Shown in pieces: positions 25,903 to 34,190 of a stretch of DNA of 49,010 nt (within the stretch, counting starts at the first letter, position 1; the number at the start of each line of letters is the position of its first letter). Origin of the DNA: Anaerolineae bacterium (GTDB lineage: Bacteria; Chloroflexota; Anaerolineae; 4572-78; J111); contig JAFGDY010000240.1 in the NCBI GenBank assembly GCA_016931895.1, positions 1 to 49,010 of the forward strand. Direction: 5' to 3'. The notes beneath the pieces were generated by a model that saw only the letters and a program-made list of their open reading frames with translations, made no database searches and was not told the origin of the DNA. Both the position numbers and the translations under genes were made by a program.

Positions 25903-28900
25903 TTATGTAAAATTTATTTTTGCAGTTAACAGTTGTTTGTACAGTTGTTGGGTTTCTGGCGCAGGCGGTTCCCCCAGTTCCTCTTTAAAAAATTTGTTTA
26001 TCTCGCGATAATAGTCTTTTAAATCATCATACAAGCCCAACTGAGCGTAGGCCCTCAAGGCGTTACAGTGTAAATCTTCCCGAAAATTATCCCGGGCCAG
26101 ACCTTTATTAATCACGGTCAGAGCATGTCTGGGATCACGAGCTTCGAGTAATTGCTCGCTGGTAAGGTTGATCATTTGCAAAAACTGAATTTCATACTTT
26201 GTACGGTACGTTGCGCCCCACTCTTCCAGCTCAAAGCTGGCCAGGAACTCACCTCGATACAGATCTATTAATTCCAACTGTAAGGCTAATTTCTCTTTAG
26301 GCGGGGCAATACTCGCTTCTTGAAAAAGGGACTCAAAGGCCAGAGCGTCACACCATTCCAGATAATCGCTATTTATCCGGTAAATATCGTTTTGGACGGT
26401 GATGTAATCTGACCTTCCAAAAATACTACTTCTCAAACGCTTCAGGACGTGGTGAAAACTATCCGAAGCTTTCTCCGGTTCTATATCCGGCCAGAGCGCC
26501 ACGCTAATGTCATTCCAGCGACAACCTTCTCCCCGGCCTTCCAAAATCAAATAGAGCAAAAATTCGGGCATTTTGTGAACACTGCCGCGCATACTGAGAA
26601 AGTGCTTATATTCACCAGCCACAATTAACGAAGCCGGGCCAAAAGCAAATACTTGCAGGCTTGGCCGTGAGGTTTGCAGGGTTGATTGCTTTTCTTCCAG
26701 CAAGGCTCTAATACTGTCGCGCACTCCGGGCGAGGTATCAGCGTGGTGCCGGAAATGCAATAATAACTGTTGAGTTTCCCCTACCGTCGGCCCCAACCCC
26801 ACCCGCAATTGATCCATGGTCAGCGCCAGGCCAATGGCTTTTTGCAACTGCTCAAAAGCGGCTTTAGCCTTACAATCGAGTAACAGGCTATAACCCCACC
26901 AAAGCCTGACCCTGGCTTGTTCCAGGATGTCACTTTGGGCAAAAGAAGTCAGGGCTTCTGCAAATAAACTATAACTATCTCGATATCTGGCCCGACGAAC
27001 GTAGATTTTGGCCTGAAGCGTACAGGCCAATCCTTTTTCAAAATTTAAACCGTTTTCCGCAGCGTGATGTTGCGCACTAATAGAGAGGGACAGGGCTTGA
27101 TCAAGCTGCTGTTGTTGAAAAAGACATTCGCCTTGTTTGACTACATTATAAATCTCAAGTGATTTCGCCCCTACTTGCCGGGCCAGTTCAGTTGATTTGG
27201 TGAAAGCCTCATCCGATAGTTCATATTTCTGACAGGCCAGATAAACATCGCCGATACTGGCCTGGGCATACGCCGCCCGGCTTATGGCCCCAATCCGCAA
27301 GGCAATCTCTATACTTTCATTAAATCGCTCAAGCGCCTCATCATAATGGCCAAGCATTTGTAGAGACACACCCAAACTATTTAAAGAGCGAGCCAGATCA
27401 TTGCCGTTTCCTAAAGTTTCCCAAATCTGAATAGCCTGCCTGAAGTGGTTAATGGCACCATCTACATGTCCCTGCCGTTCTAAAGAAATGCCTATGTCAT
27501 GATGACATATCCCAATGTTATAGGTATCGCCAATACGCTCAAACAAGGCTAACGCCTGGTACAAGTCTGATATCGACTCCGGGACCTTGCCCGAAACCCC
27601 ATAGGCAATGCCTCGATATCTGGTAGCCCAGGCAATTACCCGTTTTTCCGCATCCAGCGCGTCCAATTGCGCTAACCCTTTGGAAACTAAAGCCAAACTT
27701 TCTTCAGCTTGGCCCATCATCCTCAAACTTACCGACTGCCACACTTCTGCCTCCGCGGCGCCAATCAAATCATCTTGCCGAGAAAATTGTTGAGCCGCTT
27801 GCTTAAAAAGCGTTTGCGCCGCTTCTGGCTTACTCAAATCATTGGCCAGTACCCGGCCTTGCAGCAACAGCAGCCGGGGACGCTGGTTTAGCTCCTGTTT
27901 GGGAATCTGGGCCAGCCAGTTGTGCAGAGTCAAAGCTCGACCCGTATCGTAAAAGAATCCCCCTCGATTTTCTAGCAGGGTTACAGTTTCATCCCAAGCT
28001 TGCACCGACAGGTAGAGAGCTGCCGCCTCTTCAAAACGAGAACGGGCGGTTAAAAGGTGGCCCGCTTTTACCGAAATCTGACCATAAAGTTGTTCATCCT
28101 CGGCCAACTTGGTTTGCAGGAATTCGGCAAAAAGATCGTGATACCGAAACCCCACGCCTACCTGGGTAATAAATAAGTCTCTGCGAATAAGCTGCTCCAG
28201 GTAAGTATGAGCGTCGGTTATTTCTAATAATTCATTGCATAACTCCGCAGTCATCTCAGGTAAAATAGCCGTACGCAACATAAAACGTTGCAGTTCTGGC
28301 GGCTGTTTGTCAAAAACTTCTGTGGCCAGGTAATCGTAAATCACTTCCCGGTCATCGCCCAAACGCTGCCCTAACCGACCAAGTAACTCATCGGCATGCA
28401 TGAGATGGCCGGTCAGCAAAATTTGAGCAATGTTTCCATCGGTGGCCTGGGCAATTTCCGCGGCTGTGGCCAAATCAATTTGACGGCCAAATCGTTTGCG
28501 CATCACCCGCTGTAATTCTGCCGGGGTAAAGCGCAACTCTTCTTCAGAAAGGCCGGTGGCCTGTTCTGCTATGAGCAGATCAATGATCTGGCCTGTTTCC
28601 AGGGCCATATCCCCCCGGGCGGCCACGATCATGGTGCTGGTGGAGGGCAACTGCTCCAAGAGTCTATTAAGGGCCAGGGTCATCCCGGCGCTCACGGCTT
28701 TGTGATAATCGTCAATAATGATCAGGTGCGGGCCAACGTTGGCCAACAGGTCGGCCAGATGGCGAATGCTAACCTGGGTGTCACCCTGTTGCACTACCTT
28801 GAGCAATCTGTCCGGTTCAATTTCGTGGAAACGATCGGTGATGCTATAAGCGAGGAGTGTTAAAAAAGAGGTGGGGTCACGATCCGCCGGCTCCAGCGAG

Positions 28901-29091
28901 CACCAGCACACCGGCAGGTCCGTGGTTTGGGCAAAATCTGCCAGCAGAATAGATTTGCCGTAACCGCCGGGCGCGTAAACCGTGATCAGGCGATAGTGCG
29001 CCTCGATAAATCCGGCCAACGTATCTAACAGGCGCGCCCGGCGATGAATTAAATTAAGGGCGGGGAGGCGAATTCGATCTTCTAAGGCCAT
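25903..29091 (-). CDS. STAND ATPase-TPR regulator with BTAD (SARP/MalT-type) output
   Basis: The 1062-residue protein has a STAND-type ATPase at the N-terminus (Walker A APGGYGKS at 40-47, Walker B LIIIDDY near 124-130), about a dozen TPR-like helical repeats in residues 340-760 (SLNSLGVSLQMLGHYDEALE, AYAQASIGDVYLACQKYELS), and a C-terminal OmpR-like winged helix plus BTAD (WNDISVALWPDIEPEKASDS, LELIDLYRGEFLASF, NALRAYAQLGLYDDLKDYYR). Such regulators bind a small inducer through the TPR part and activate transcription when ATP-bound. The small peptide and leader-like genes lie directly downstream on the same strand, so they are its likely targets or partners. No Shine-Dalgarno precedes ATG 29091. 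Confidence 0.92.
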   Translation of the reverse strand: MALEDRIRLPALNLIHRRARLLDTLAGFIEAHYRLITVYAPGGYGKSILLADFAQTTDLPVCWCSLEPADRDPTSFLTLLAYSITDRFHEIEPDRLLKVVQQGDTQVSIRHLADLLANVGPHLIIIDDYHKAVSAGMTLALNRLLEQLPSTSTMIVAARGDMALETGQIIDLLIAEQATGLSEEELRFTPAELQRVMRKRFGRQIDLATAAEIAQATDGNIAQILLTGHLMHADELLGRLGQRLGDDREVIYDYLATEVFDKQPPELQRFMLRTAILPEMTAELCNELLEITDAHTYLEQLIRRDLFITQVGVGFRYHDLFAEFLQTKLAEDEQLYGQISVKAGHLLTARSRFEEAAALYLSVQAWDETVTLLENRGGFFYDTGRALTLHNWLAQIPKQELNQRPRLLLLQGRVLANDLSKPEAAQTLFKQAAQQFSRQDDLIGAAEAEVWQSVSLRMMGQAEESLALVSKGLAQLDALDAEKRVIAWATRYRGIAYGVSGKVPESISDLYQALALFERIGDTYNIGICHHDIGISLERQGHVDGAINHFRQAIQIWETLGNGNDLARSLNSLGVSLQMLGHYDEALERFNESIEIALRIGAISRAAYAQASIGDVYLACQKYELSDEAFTKSTELARQVGAKSLEIYNVVKQGECLFQQQQLDQALSLSISAQHHAAENGLNFEKGLACTLQAKIYVRRARYRDSYSLFAEALTSFAQSDILEQARVRLWWGYSLLLDCKAKAAFEQLQKAIGLALTMDQLRVGLGPTVGETQQLLLHFRHHADTSPGVRDSIRALLEEKQSTLQTSRPSLQVFAFGPASLIVAGEYKHFLSMRGSVHKMPEFLLYLILEGRGEGCRWNDISVALWPDIEPEKASDSFHHVLKRLRSSIFGRSDYITVQNDIYRINSDYLEWCDALAFESLFQEASIAPPKEKLALQLELIDLYRGEFLASFELEEWGATYRTKYEIQFLQMINLTSEQLLEARDPRHALTVINKGLARDNFREDLHCNALRAYAQLGLYDDLKDYYREINKFFKEELGEPPAPETQQLYKQLLTAKINFT

Positions 29092-29289
29092 TACTCATCA
29101 TTTCAAACTTCTACACATTACTCAAAAATCAGTCTACCACAACCTTGCCAGGAATCATAGAAAGCGGCGATAACAAATTTCATACCCTCTACTCATTTGG
29201 CCACGTTTCTATCTTGGCCGCCACATGAATTTGGGCAATACGCCTGGCATCCGGGCGTTGGGCGATACGGATGGTTATGAAATTGCTCT
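29092..29289. other. Intergenic between regulator and Gate-domain gene
   Basis: About 200 bp without a convincing gene. It should hold the promoter of the STAND/BTAD gene; TTGTGG with TAATGT at 16-base spacing (minus strand, near 29118-29145) is only a weak candidate. Confidence 0.3.
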
Positions 29290-30258
29290 TCAACCGGCAA
29301 AAGATTTGCGGATGAGCCAGTGATTAAAGGTGGTTTCCGGAATTTTTTGGACGATTCGAACCAGGAGAAAAATAACCAGAAGGGAGAATAAAACCCGCCC
29401 CCATAGAACACCCGATAGATGCCCGCCAACGACCATCATCAGCAAGGTATCTTCAATGACACTATGACAGATGCTCAATAACGCCAGGGCAAAAAAAACG
29501 TCGTGGTTGGATAACTTCCCGGAACGGGCCTCTTGAATAATAAGGCCGCCCCCATAACTCAAACCCAGCGTCATCCCGATGATGGTAGTGGGGACCACGG
29601 CCTGGCTCATGCCCAAAACCGAGAGAACCGGCTTTAATACTTTGCCCAACACTGCTGTGACCCCCAGCCATTCTAACCATCTGATGATGAACAGCAGCAC
29701 CACAATAATCAGAAATATGGTTAATAAACTTTTCACTTCGGCCTGCGCCCAACCCAACCAGGAAGAGCTGCGGGGAGACGGATTCCAGAGGGCATAATTG
29801 GGCGTTTGCAAAAAATCACCAACAAGATAAACCCGGTTCAACAGCCAGCCCAATGTCAGGGCACAGGTAATGCGCAAACAGGCCATTGACCACAATCGGA
29901 GCCCGGCCACCTGTGTAATCCGCACCTCCACAGGCAAACCGTGCGCAATCAGCATCATTGTGGTTAGCACCGTAACTTGAGCCGCCGTCAAATTCTCGGT
30001 AGGGGCGAGCGAGGCAAAAACGACCAAGGCCCCATAAATGTTCGTCACCATGGCTGTGGCCCAAACCAACCCCATTGAGCCGGGCAGCCCCACCCAGGCC
30101 ATAACCGGGCTGAGGGCCATGCCCAGGTAGGCAGTAATGCCTCTATCGGTGAGCAGTTTGGTGAGAATACTCAGCGGAATGATGATTTTGAAAAGATCGT
30201 AACTGGTCTTGAGCGCGTCACAAAGTAATTGGCGGCTGCCGGCGGCGAGCGATTTCAT
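29290..30258 (-). CDS. Nucleoside-recognition (Gate) domain membrane protein
   Basis: The 322-residue protein is very hydrophobic, with about eight helices. It contains two Gate-like halves: residues 15-140 (KIIIPLSILTKLLTDRGITAYLG) and 175-305 (RWLEWLGVTAVLGKVLKPVL, GLSYGGGLIIQEA). This is the family of spore maturation proteins and YjiH-like transporters (PF07670), whose substrates are poorly known. The duplicated fold suggests a complete transport unit. No partner gene is seen. ATG 30258 has no clear Shine-Dalgarno; the gene lies 123 bp downstream of marC on the same strand. Confidence 0.85.
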   Translation of the reverse strand: MKSLAAGSRQLLCDALKTSYDLFKIIIPLSILTKLLTDRGITAYLGMALSPVMAWVGLPGSMGLVWATAMVTNIYGALVVFASLAPTENLTAAQVTVLTTMMLIAHGLPVEVRITQVAGLRLWSMACLRITCALTLGWLLNRVYLVGDFLQTPNYALWNPSPRSSSWLGWAQAEVKSLLTIFLIIVVLLFIIRWLEWLGVTAVLGKVLKPVLSVLGMSQAVVPTTIIGMTLGLSYGGGLIIQEARSGKLSNHDVFFALALLSICHSVIEDTLLMMVVGGHLSGVLWGRVLFSLLVIFLLVRIVQKIPETTFNHWLIRKSFAG

Positions 30259-30381
30259 GAATTTGTTTTAGTGACATATTTGGCCATCAATTTTGGCATC
30301 AGCTAAGTTGACCTCGCCTCCGAGTAGGGATGCTTTGCCAGATTTGCCACGGTTTTGACTTTTTTCATAATGTTCCCTGGA

Positions 30382-31002
30382 TTATATGTAATTTTGCAAA
30401 TATTCCGCCACTCCATCCAAAAGCATTTGCACGGCAATGAGGATGAGCAGCATGCCCATTAAACGTTCTAAGGCTCTCACCCCCCTGCGTCCCAAAAATT
30501 TGAGAATAACCGGCGAAGCAACCAGGATGATGGTGGATATACTCCAGGCCAATAAAAGGGCTAACCCCCACTCAAAAATACGTTCCGGCGCCGAAGTGGC
30601 TTGCAACATTAAAATGGTGATGGTGGACGGCCCGGCCACCAGGGGGATGGCCAACGGCACAATAAAGGGATCGCTATGGTCCTGGCCAACGCCCAAGGCC
30701 TTCATGGCAAAAACCATTCTAATGGCGATGAGAAACAGCAGAATTCCCCCGGCAATATTAAGCGTGGGCTGCGTTAAACCCAGGAAATTTAAAATTTTGG
30801 TGCCGGTGAATAAAAAGATGAGTAAGATAATTAGAGAAATCAGCAACTCGCGGATGATAATTTTCATGCGGGTTTTGGCGGGAAACTCTTTTAAGATGGA
30901 ATGAAATACCGGGATATTGCCAATAGGGTCCATAACAAAAAACAGAGTCACAGCGGCGGCAAAAATGTCTATCCAGATTATTTGCTGAAACATACTGGGC
31001 AT
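30382..31002 (-). CDS. MarC family integral membrane protein
   Basis: A 206-residue protein with six membrane helices. The start FFVMDPIGNIPVFHSI is the MarC/UPF0056 signature, and the second half repeats it as DPFIVPLAIPLVAGPSTITI, showing the family's internal duplication. MarC proteins are widespread; the earlier link with multiple antibiotic resistance was withdrawn, and function is unknown. ATG 31002 has GGAG upstream; an ATG three codons later is possible. The terminator for the acetyl-CoA synthetase transcript lies just upstream. Confidence 0.92.
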   Translation of the reverse strand: MPSMFQQIIWIDIFAAAVTLFFVMDPIGNIPVFHSILKEFPAKTRMKIIIRELLISLIILLIFLFTGTKILNFLGLTQPTLNIAGGILLFLIAIRMVFAMKALGVGQDHSDPFIVPLAIPLVAGPSTITILMLQATSAPERIFEWGLALLLAWSISTIILVASPVILKFLGRRGVRALERLMGMLLILIAVQMLLDGVAEYLQNYI

Positions 31003-31086
31003 TGCGCCAATTTCTCCGGGGTGATCACGTTAAAGGCAGAGGGCAACTTATCCAAATTTTATTTTAATCCCCGCCAACCGGCATGT

Positions 31087-31123
31087 CAAAAGAAAAAGCC
31101 CGCCAGAATTACCCTAGCGAGCT
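31087..31123 (-). terminator. Probable terminator of the acetyl-CoA synthetase transcript
   Basis: Minus-strand stem AGCTCGC / GCGGGCT (one G-T pair), 13-base loop, followed by TTTTTCTTTT. It sits between acs and marC. Confidence 0.65.
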
Positions 31124-31186
31124 GAATTTTTAATAATGAAGCCAAAACCCTAATGAAGATTAAATAATTATGTCGGTAATCTTAGG

Positions 31187-31235
31187 GACAGCGCCTTGTG
31201 CCTGTCCTCCGGGGCGACCACAAGGGTACGCCCCT
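31187..31235. repeat. Paired hairpin intergenic repeat
   Basis: Two adjacent hairpins: GGACAG / CTGTCC around GCGCCTTGTGC, then GGGGCGACC / GGTACGCCCC around ACAAG. Elements of the form GGGGCGACC...CGCCCC with this spacing recur between genes in Chloroflexota and other GC-moderate bacteria. It lies in the 293-bp gap between acs and marC. Confidence 0.6.
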
Positions 31236-31295
31236 ACATTACCGGGTTAATTTCTAAAAATTCATAAGGGTTTTGAATTCTTTAGGGTTTATTTA

Positions 31296-33329
31296 TTACC
31301 CTTGCACCATCTTCTTCACTTCTTCAACAACTTCGGGGTTGGCCAGGGTGGTGATGTCGCCTACATCGGCCCGGTTGGTGATGGCGGCCAGCACGCGGCG
31401 CATAATTTTACCGGAACGGGTTTTGGGCATATCGTGCACAATGTATACTGCCGCCGGCCGGGCGATTTTGCCGATGGTGTCGTCCACCGATAGTACCACC
31501 TTTTTCTGAATTTCTTCGCTGGGCGAAAAGCCGGGCTTGAGCGACACGAAGATCACCGGCACCTTGCCCCGGATTTCATCGGCCATCGGCACTACCGAAG
31601 CCTCAGCCACCTCTTGCACCAGCAGGCAGGCTGATTCGATCTCTTTGGTGCCCAGGCGGTGCCCGGCCACATTGATCACGTCGTCAATGCGGCCCAGAAT
31701 GCGGTAGTAGCCATCGGGGGCTTGCATAGCGGCGTCGCCGGTGAGGTACGGCCAGTCTTGCCAATCTTTGCTATTGGGATCCTTGCAGTAGCGCTCGTAA
31801 TACTGCCGAACATAGCGATCGCGGTCGCCCCAGATGGTTTGGAAGGCGCCAGGCCAGGGGTTCTGGATGCAGATGTTGCCGGCCTTGTTGGAACCGGCGG
31901 GCACCTCGTTGCCGTCTTCATCGTAAATAATGGGATGGATGCCGGGTACAGCCGGTCCGGCGCTGCCGGGTTTCATGCCATGTAGGGCCGGGATGGTGCT
32001 GCACAGGAAGCCGCCGGTTTCGGTTTGCCACCAGGTATCTACAATGGCGGCCTCGCCCTTGCCCACCACCTCGTAATACCAACGCCACACGGCCGGCTCA
32101 ATCGGCTCGCCGACGGTGGTCATGTGCTTAAAGTGGTAATCATACTTTTGTGGCTCGTCGGGACCGGCCTTGCGCAGCATGCGCACGGTGGTGGGCGCGG
32201 TGTGGAAGATGTTGACGTCCAATTGCTGGGCAATGCGCCAGGCCCGGCCGGCGTCGGGGTAGGTAGGTACGCCTTCAAATATAACGCTGGTGGCAGCCAG
32301 GGCCAGGGGACCGTAAACAATGTAGGAGTGGCCCGTAATCCAGCCGATGTCGGCCATGCACCAGTACACGTCTTCGGGGTGAATATCTTGGACGTATTTT
32401 GAGGTGCCGGCCACATAGGCCAGATAGCCGCCGGTGCTGTGCTGGCAGCCCTTGGGCCGGCCGGTGGTGCCGCTGGTATACATCAAAAAGAGCGGAGCTT
32501 CGGCGGGCACTTGCACCGGCTCAACCCGCTGGCCCCAATACTGCTTGAGCACGTCGTTAACAAAGAAGTCTCGGCCTTCTTGCATGGGCGTTTTGGTTGA
32601 CGACTTACCGGGATAGCGTTGCCACACCAACACCTTTTCCACGGTAACGCCTTCGTCGTCGGCCACTTTTACCGCCTCGTCGGCCTTTTCTTTGTGCTCT
32701 AACAACTTGCCGCTGCGGTAATAGGCGTCCATTGTCACCAATACTTTGCTGCCGGAGTCGCTAATGCGCTCGCCGCAGGCCCGGCCGCTGAAGCCGCCAA
32801 ATACCACGGAATGAATAGCCCCCAACCGGGCACAGGCCAGCATGGTAATGGGCAATTCGGGCACCATGGGCATGTGGATGGTCACGCGGTCGCCGGTTTT
32901 AACTCCGGCAAAATCGCGCAGCAAGGCGGCCATCTCGTTAACGCGCACGTATAGCTCTTGATACGTGATAGCTTGATGGGCTTCTTCTTCCGGTTCCGGC
33001 ACATAAATAAAAGCGGCCTTATTTTTGTATTGGTCCAGATGCCGGTCAATACAGTTATAAGAAACGTTGATTTTGCCGCCCACAAACCATTTCCAGCAAG
33101 GCGCATCGCTGGTATCAAGAGTTTTTTCCCAATACTTGTACCAGGTCAACAGGTCGGCATATTCTTTAAAACAATCGGGGAAGTTGTCCAGGCTAAAGCG
33201 GTCAAAAATGCCCTTATCGGTCATATTGGCCTGGGCAATGAATTCGGTTGAGGGGAAGAAATACTCCTCTTCTTGCCAGTGTACGGCAATCTGCGCTTCG
33301 GTAACTTCTAAAGTTTCATTGTTACTCAT
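31296..33329 (-). CDS. acs: Acetyl-CoA synthetase (AMP-forming)
   Basis: The 677-residue enzyme activates acetate to acetyl-CoA through acetyl-AMP. P-loop-like YTSGTTGRPKGCQHSTGGYL, the WWQTETGG block, DxYxxxGD-type YLTGDAAM and the C-terminal PKTRSGKIMRR are all present. The last contains the conserved lysine that GNAT enzymes acetylate to switch the enzyme off. Length is slightly above the usual 650. AAAGGTG precedes ATG 33329. It is divergent from the CoA-transferase/ADP-forming ligase operon, so the 861-bp space between may coordinate high-affinity acetate uptake (Acs) and reversible acetate formation. Confidence 0.97.
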   Translation of the reverse strand: MSNNETLEVTEAQIAVHWQEEEYFFPSTEFIAQANMTDKGIFDRFSLDNFPDCFKEYADLLTWYKYWEKTLDTSDAPCWKWFVGGKINVSYNCIDRHLDQYKNKAAFIYVPEPEEEAHQAITYQELYVRVNEMAALLRDFAGVKTGDRVTIHMPMVPELPITMLACARLGAIHSVVFGGFSGRACGERISDSGSKVLVTMDAYYRSGKLLEHKEKADEAVKVADDEGVTVEKVLVWQRYPGKSSTKTPMQEGRDFFVNDVLKQYWGQRVEPVQVPAEAPLFLMYTSGTTGRPKGCQHSTGGYLAYVAGTSKYVQDIHPEDVYWCMADIGWITGHSYIVYGPLALAATSVIFEGVPTYPDAGRAWRIAQQLDVNIFHTAPTTVRMLRKAGPDEPQKYDYHFKHMTTVGEPIEPAVWRWYYEVVGKGEAAIVDTWWQTETGGFLCSTIPALHGMKPGSAGPAVPGIHPIIYDEDGNEVPAGSNKAGNICIQNPWPGAFQTIWGDRDRYVRQYYERYCKDPNSKDWQDWPYLTGDAAMQAPDGYYRILGRIDDVINVAGHRLGTKEIESACLLVQEVAEASVVPMADEIRGKVPVIFVSLKPGFSPSEEIQKKVVLSVDDTIGKIARPAAVYIVHDMPKTRSGKIMRRVLAAITNRADVGDITTLANPEVVEEVKKMVQG

Positions 33330-33545
33330 AATACACCTTTCTTTGTTAGATGGATTCTTTGATGATATTTTATTAAACTTCTACCAGCCAAGCTGACAGA
33401 TTTGTTGGCTTCGGTTTGACTTTCCCTCTAACGCGGTGTTTTTCCCAACCACGTTGATTGGGTAAGTAGAAATAAAAATTTACTTTTTAGGATTAATTGG
33501 TTAAACTGGAGATATATTTTTCTAGTTACTACTCAACCCCATGCC

Positions 33546-33640
33546 AATTCGAGGCCGGAGGCCGAGGAATCTCCTTCTTAGGGGTACGGCTTTAAGGAGA
33601 TTTCTCCTGTAAGCGTAGCGGCGTCGAAATGACATGCTTG
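33546..33640. repeat. MITE/REP-like palindromic repeat, copy 2
   Basis: Inner arms GAGGAATCTCC (33564-33574) and GGAGATTTCTC (33596-33606) differ at one position, with ATTCGAG on the left and TCGAAATGACAT on the right. The last 12 bases are identical to the right arm of the copy near 25271. Confidence 0.6.
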
Positions 33641-33861
33641 AGCAGTTACATTTTTTAGAAAAAGAATTTATGTCTCTCATTGAATGGAGAGAGAGTATTA
33701 CCCTCTTTCCATCCCAAAACATTATTTGAATATGTAAAGAGGGGAATTTTACACCCGCTACAATTAGGCGGATAATAATATACAACCCTTTATTTGTCAA
33801 CCGCTTCTATTTTCCGCCTACAGCCAAGGCTTATTGTAAAACGATTGTCTGCATTGGGTAA

Positions 33862-33897
33862 GTGACATTTGTCCTTGTTGCCGCTGACAAATGTCAC
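33862..33897. promoter_or_regulatory. Perfect 12-bp inverted repeat (GTGACATTTGTC)
   Basis: GTGACATTTGTC (33862-33873) and GACAAATGTCAC (33886-33897) are exact inverted copies separated by 12 bases. No T-run follows, so a DNA-binding site is more likely than a terminator. Related copies occur at 34080 and 34102. Confidence 0.6.
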
Positions 33898-34079
33898 CAA
33901 TCATTTTTCTTCCAACGTCAAGGTGTCAATTTTTCAAGTATGGACGGTATTGGAGGGCGCGTCCAGAATTTTTGGAAAGCACAGAGGGGAATTGGGGGGA
34001 CGTCCCCCACACCCCCTGGTCCTCCTAAAGTGCCGGACAGACCCGTATTGGACGGTTAAAAACTTAAGGCTTATAATAA

Positions 34080-34092
34080 GTGTCATCTGTCC
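34080..34092 (+). promoter_or_regulatory. Degenerate copy of the GTGACATTTGTC motif
   Basis: GTGTCATCTGTCC matches the motif at 33862-33874 at 11 of 13 positions and lies in the same orientation. Confidence 0.4.
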
Positions 34093-34100
34093 ATCTTTTT

Positions 34101-34144
34101 TGTGACATTTATCACTAAAAATATTTCTGGCTATGGAGTATAGT
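34101..34144 (+). promoter_or_regulatory. CRP/FNR-type site with class-II-like promoter of the acyl-CoA operon
   Basis: TGTGACATTTATCACT (34101-34116) fits the CRP palindrome TGTGA-N6-TCACA except the last base. A -10 box TATAGT lies at 34139-34144 without a good -35 box. The predicted start near 34151 puts the site centre at about -42, the spacing of class II activation. A 6-bp hairpin GGCAAC/GTTGCC follows in the leader (34154-34171). Confidence 0.55.
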
Positions 34145-34190
34145 TTTGTATTGGGCAACTGGAGTGTTGCCAGAAATCGGTTGGTGAACC

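Larger units (their letters stand above)
33330..34190. other. 861-bp divergent regulatory region between acs and the acyl-CoA operon
   Basis: No convincing gene is present. It holds, from left to right, the presumed acs promoter, a palindromic repeat (33546-33640), a perfect inverted repeat (33862-33897), a 14-bp palindrome GGGGGACGTCCCCC (33995-34008), two further copies of the GTGACATTTGTC motif, and a class-II-like promoter. A 92-codon minus-strand frame across the repeat is not credible. Confidence 0.7.

Noticed and set aside
29193-29429. Minus-strand open frame overlapping the Gate-domain gene end
   Set aside because: More than half lies inside the membrane protein gene in another frame; no ribosome site.
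30296-30370. Tiny minus-strand frame of about 21 codons after marC, starting MKKVKTVANLAKHPYSEA
   Set aside because: No good Shine-Dalgarno, very short, no overlap or other sign of translation.
33522-33800. Minus-strand open frame of 92 codons in the acs upstream region
   Set aside because: It runs across the palindromic repeat and has a repeat-derived, arginine-rich translation.
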